DNA from: Cymbidium sinense
Lineage: Eukaryota; Streptophyta; Magnoliopsida; Asparagales; Orchidaceae
Assembly: GCA_021442155.1 (NCBI GenBank)
Contig: CM038222.1
Coordinates: 20,470,923-20,534,922 of the forward strand
Direction of reading: 5' to 3'
Length of the DNA stretch: 64,000 bases
A model generated the notes under the pieces. The model was not told the DNA's origin and made no database searches. It was given only the letters and a program-made list of their open reading frames with translations. The position numbers and the translations under genes are program-made. Positions 61,105 to 64,000 of this stretch are shown piece after piece (the first letter of the stretch is position 1; every line of letters starts with the position of its first letter).

Positions 61105-61610
61105 TTCTTTTAATAAAGAATAAATTAATATTCAACATTTCTTCTTTTTGCTTTCATCAACCAAGTTGCACCCCAAGTTTTCTAAGACACAAGTGATAAT
61201 ATTGATAAAAAAGGAGCACACATAGAGCAAATCAAAAACCATAGATGAGTAGAACTATCTCTACTATAAAGAAATAGTTCCATGAGTAGTAAATCAGATC
61301 AGCCGTTCTTTAGTTTCTCCAGTTCCCACCAAAACCTCCCCTGCCTCTCGAGTAGCGGGATTCACTATCTCTCCCTCCACCACCACTATAGCTATAACCT
61401 CCATCGCTTTTCCTGCCTCCATAACCACCACTTCTCTGACCACCTCCTCCATATCCACCACTTCTCCGACCACCTCCTCCATATCCACCAACACCTCTAC
61501 ATCCCCCACTAGCACTGTGGTAACTGTCACCTCCGCCTTTGCCTCCACCACCAAATTTAGACTGAGCCTAATTGATGGTGATGTTCTTGTCATCAAGGTT
61601 CTACACATTC
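61105..61610 (-). pseudogene. GRP 3' fragment E (best preserved)
   Basis: The minus strand reads N-V-stop-NLDDKNITIN-stop-AQSKFGGGGKGGGDSYHSAS, then one unbroken frame through GGYGGGGRRSGGYGGGGQRS, GGYGGRKSDGGYSYSGGGG, RDSESRYSRG and FGGNWRN to TAA at 61,310-61,312. This is the end of the RRM plus the full Gly/Arg/Tyr-rich tail of a plant glycine-rich RNA-binding protein (the -GNWRN end is familiar from such proteins). Both internal stops are TAG where Gln CAG would fit. About 200 bp of 3' UTR follow. The first RRM two-thirds is missing. Overlapping open frames at 61,282 (plus) and 61,294 (minus, other phase) are shadows. Confidence 0.88.
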
Positions 61611-62712
61611 TTAGGGTTTAGGGTTAATTTATAGTTTAGGGTTTAGGGTTACTTTAGGTTTTAGTGTTTAGGGTTTAGGGTTGTAGGTTTTAAGGTTTGG
61701 GTTTAGGGTTTAGGTTTTAGGGTTATAGGGATTAGGTTTTAGAGTTTAGGGTTTAGGGTTTGAGGGTTTAGGGTTTAAGGATTAGGTTTAAGGATTAGGG
61801 TTTTTGGGTTTAGGGTTTAGGGTTTAGGGTTTAGGGTTTAGGTTTTAGGGTTAGTTTTAGGGTTTCGGGTTTAGGGTTTAAGATTTAGGGTTTAGGTTTA
61901 TTTTTAAAATTAAGTAAACTAATAAGTTTAAGTTTATTTAGTTTATTTAGTTTATTTTCTAATTATCTGAATTTATTTTTTTATTTATATTTTGGTATAT
62001 TTATTTTAATTTAGGATTTTTATTTTAGTGTATTTCTTAAGCTTAGGTTTATTTTTTAGTTGAGTTTCATTTTTATTTTATTTTTTAGGTTTAGGTTATA
62101 TTTTTTATTTTTAGGTTTCGGGTTAAGTTTTTATTTTATTTTTTCAGGTTTAGGTTTTAGGTTTTATTTTTTAATTTATGTTTAGGTTTATTTTTAGTTT
62201 ATTTTATTTTATTTAGTTTAGGTTTTAGTTTAGGTTTAGGTTTTATTTATTTTTTTAGTTTATTTTAATTAGGTTTAGGTTTATTTTATTTTGTTTATTA
62301 TATTTTTATTTTAGGTTTAGGTTTTTTTTAGTTTAGGGTTTAGGTTTTATTTTTAGGTTTATTTTTTAGGTTTAGGTTTTTATTTAGTTATTATTTTATT
62401 TTATTTTAGGTTTATCTTTAATTTTTTATTTTATTTTCTTTTTATGTTTAGGTTCAGTTTTAGGTATTAGTTTATGTTTTTATTATTTTATGTTTTATTT
62501 TATTTTTGTTTAGGTATTTTTATTTATCATATTTTTAGGTTTTATTTAGTTTAAGTTTAAGTTTTTAGCTTTTTAAGGTTTAGGGTTTAGGGTTTAGGGT
62601 TTGGTGTTTAGGGTTTAGGTTTTAGGGTTTAGGTTTTAGGTTTAGAGTTTAAGTTTTAGTTTAGAATTTAGGGTTTAGGGTTTATGATTTAGGGTTTAGA
62701 GTTTAAGGTTTT
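61611..62712 (-). repeat. Telomere-like satellite, G-strand
   Basis: A near-canonical TTTAGGG block (61,611-61,900), an inverted junction motif (about 61,900-61,930), a TTTATTT-type degenerate block, then TTTAGGG again from about 62,575. Confidence 0.88.
61900..61930 (-). repeat. Satellite junction motif, inverted
   Basis: AAAATTAAGTAAACTAATAAG, reverse complement of the recurring junction, again between a canonical block (left) and a degenerate block (right). Confidence 0.6.
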
Positions 62713-63135
62713 TTTATTAACAGAGAACAAATTGAGATTAAATATTTCTTCTTTTTGATTTCATCAACCAAGTAGCACCCAAGTTTTTAAGACAAGCGCG
62801 ACATAGATAAGATGAGCACCCATAGAGCAATTCAAAACCCTAGATAAGTAGAATCATCTCTCTTGTAAAGACATTTCCATTAGATCATTGGTTTGTTCTT
62901 CAATTTCTCTAGTTCCCATGAGAACCACCTGCTCTTGACTAGGATCCCTTCATCCCGATCTCTCCTCCACCACCACCCAGTATAACCTGTCCACCTCCAC
63001 CACCACCTTGCTCACCACCACCTCCATATCCACCAACACCTCAATCCCCACCCCTTTGCGATAAGTTCACGTCGCCTTCACCTCCATCTAAATCTGATTG
63101 AGCTAATTGAGTGATGTTCTCGGTTTTGCACATTA
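62713..63135 (-). pseudogene. GRP 3' fragment F
   Basis: Minus strand: a damaged 5' edge (AATGTGCAAAACCGAGAACA), then Gly-rich GVGGYGGGGEQGGGGG-like strings in shifting frames, then a decayed C-terminal tail (GGGAACTAGAGAAATTGA in place of the GNWRN codons) and the shared 3' UTR ending at TTTGTTCTCTGTTAATAA. It has many indels. Flanked on both sides by TTTAGGG sequence. Confidence 0.8.
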
Positions 63136-64000
63136 TTAGAGTTTAGAGTTTAGGGTATGATTAAGGTTTAGGGTTTAGGGTTAGTTTAGGGTTCAAGATT
63201 TAGGGTTTAGGTTTAGGTTTCAAGGTTTAGGGATTAAGGTTTAGGGTTTGGGGTTTTAAGGTTTAGGGCTTAGGATTTAGGGTTTAGGATTTTAGGGTTT
63301 ATGGTTAGGGTTTAGCATTTAGGGTTTAGTGTTTAATGTTTTAGGATTTAGCATTTAGGGTTTAGGGTTATAGTTTTAGGGTTATAGATTTAGGGTTTAG
63401 GGTTAGTTTTAAAGTTAAGGGTTTAGGGTTTATATTTTTTTAATAAATACTAAGTAAATCGGTAGGTGTAGGTTTATTTAATTAATTAATTTATTTTTTA
63501 TTTAATTGAGTTTATTTTATTTTTATTTTTATTTAGGTAAATTTTTAAAATTTTATTTAATTTATTTATTTTAGGTTTACTTATTTCAGTTTTGGTTTTT
63601 TATTTTAGTTTATTTTTAGGTATATGTTTATTTTTTAGTTGAGTTTTATTTTGATTTTATTTTTTATTTTTAGGTTTAGGTTTAGGTTTTTTTTATTTTT
63701 TTAGGTTTAGGTTTTCAATTTTAATTTTAAGTTTGTTTTTAGAATTTATTTTTTAGTTTAGATTTAGGTTTAGGTTTTCTTTATTTTAGGTTTAGGTTTA
63801 GATTTTATTTATTTTAGTTTAGGTTTAGGTTTATGTTTATTTTGTTTATTTTATGTTTAGATTTTTTTTAGTTCAGGGTTTCAGTTTTATTTTTTATTTA
63901 TTTTTGGGTTTTATTTTTAGGTTTACTTTTTAGGTTTAGGTTTTTCTTTAATTTTTATTTTATTTTATTTTAGGTTTATTTTATTTTTATTTTACATTTA
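63136..64000 (-). repeat. Telomere-like satellite, G-strand
   Basis: A TTTAGGG-type block (63,136-63,430), an inverted junction motif at about 63,434-63,470 (ACTAAGTAAATCGGTAGG), then a TTTATTT/TTTAGG degenerate block to the window end. Confidence 0.88.

Noticed and set aside
61282..61608. Two open frames over GRP fragment E (76 codons plus, 104 codons minus)
   Set aside because: Ser/His-rich and Val/Glu-rich readings are the antisense and +1 shadows of the GRP tail.

Overview
The window looks like gene-poor, subtelomere-like or interstitial heterochromatin of a flowering plant. Three observations support this: degenerate arrays of the plant telomere word (CCCTAAA on the + strand in the left half, TTTAGGG in the right half), a Tat/Ogre-like Ty3-gypsy retroelement, and repeated 3' fragments of a plant glycine-rich RNA-binding protein (GRP) gene. 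I see no intact protein gene, tRNA or rRNA. Everything coding-like is a relic.

Layout. (1) 1-9,785: telomere-like satellite in C-strand orientation, with three GRP 3' fragments (4,646, 8,192, 9,016) and a 65-bp scrap of retroelement gag (5,634). (2) 9,781-26,366: decayed gypsy element read on the minus strand. From its gag end to its 3' end it holds gag, protease, a nested ~6.8-kb insert that splits the protease, RT, RNase H, integrase C-terminus, ~420-bp tandem repeats in the 3' region and an AT-rich block of ~320-bp repeats. (3) 26,367-34,257: more C-strand telomere-like satellite, with four GC-rich islands. (4) 34,258-34,295: a clipped GRP fragment exactly where the telomere-like strand switches. 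(5) ~34,350-44,740: extreme AT-rich low-complexity DNA containing two diverged direct repeats about 5 kb apart. (6) 44,741-47,690: G-strand telomere-like satellite with a GRP fragment at 46,331. (7) 47,691-60,770: the same gypsy composite in inverted orientation (plus strand), lacking most of pol. (8) 60,771-64,000: G-strand satellite with two GRP fragments (61,105 and 62,713).

The window is therefore one very large, diverged inverted duplication around an AT-rich core. Copies differ by many substitutions and by private indels: a ~3.2-kb pol gap in the right arm, a ~370-bp segment only in the right arm, and a ~40-bp G-rich segment only in the left arm. This argues for old, real duplication rather than a folded-back read. 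Shared junctions (gag/satellite, GRP/satellite, nested insert/protease) show that the composite existed before it was copied. The telomere-like arrays have a higher-order structure with a recurring junction motif. The most interesting idea is that a polyadenylated GRP transcript was once captured at a chromosome end and then amplified as part of a telomere-like macrosatellite: all GRP fragments share the same 5' and 3' limits and the orientation expected for this.
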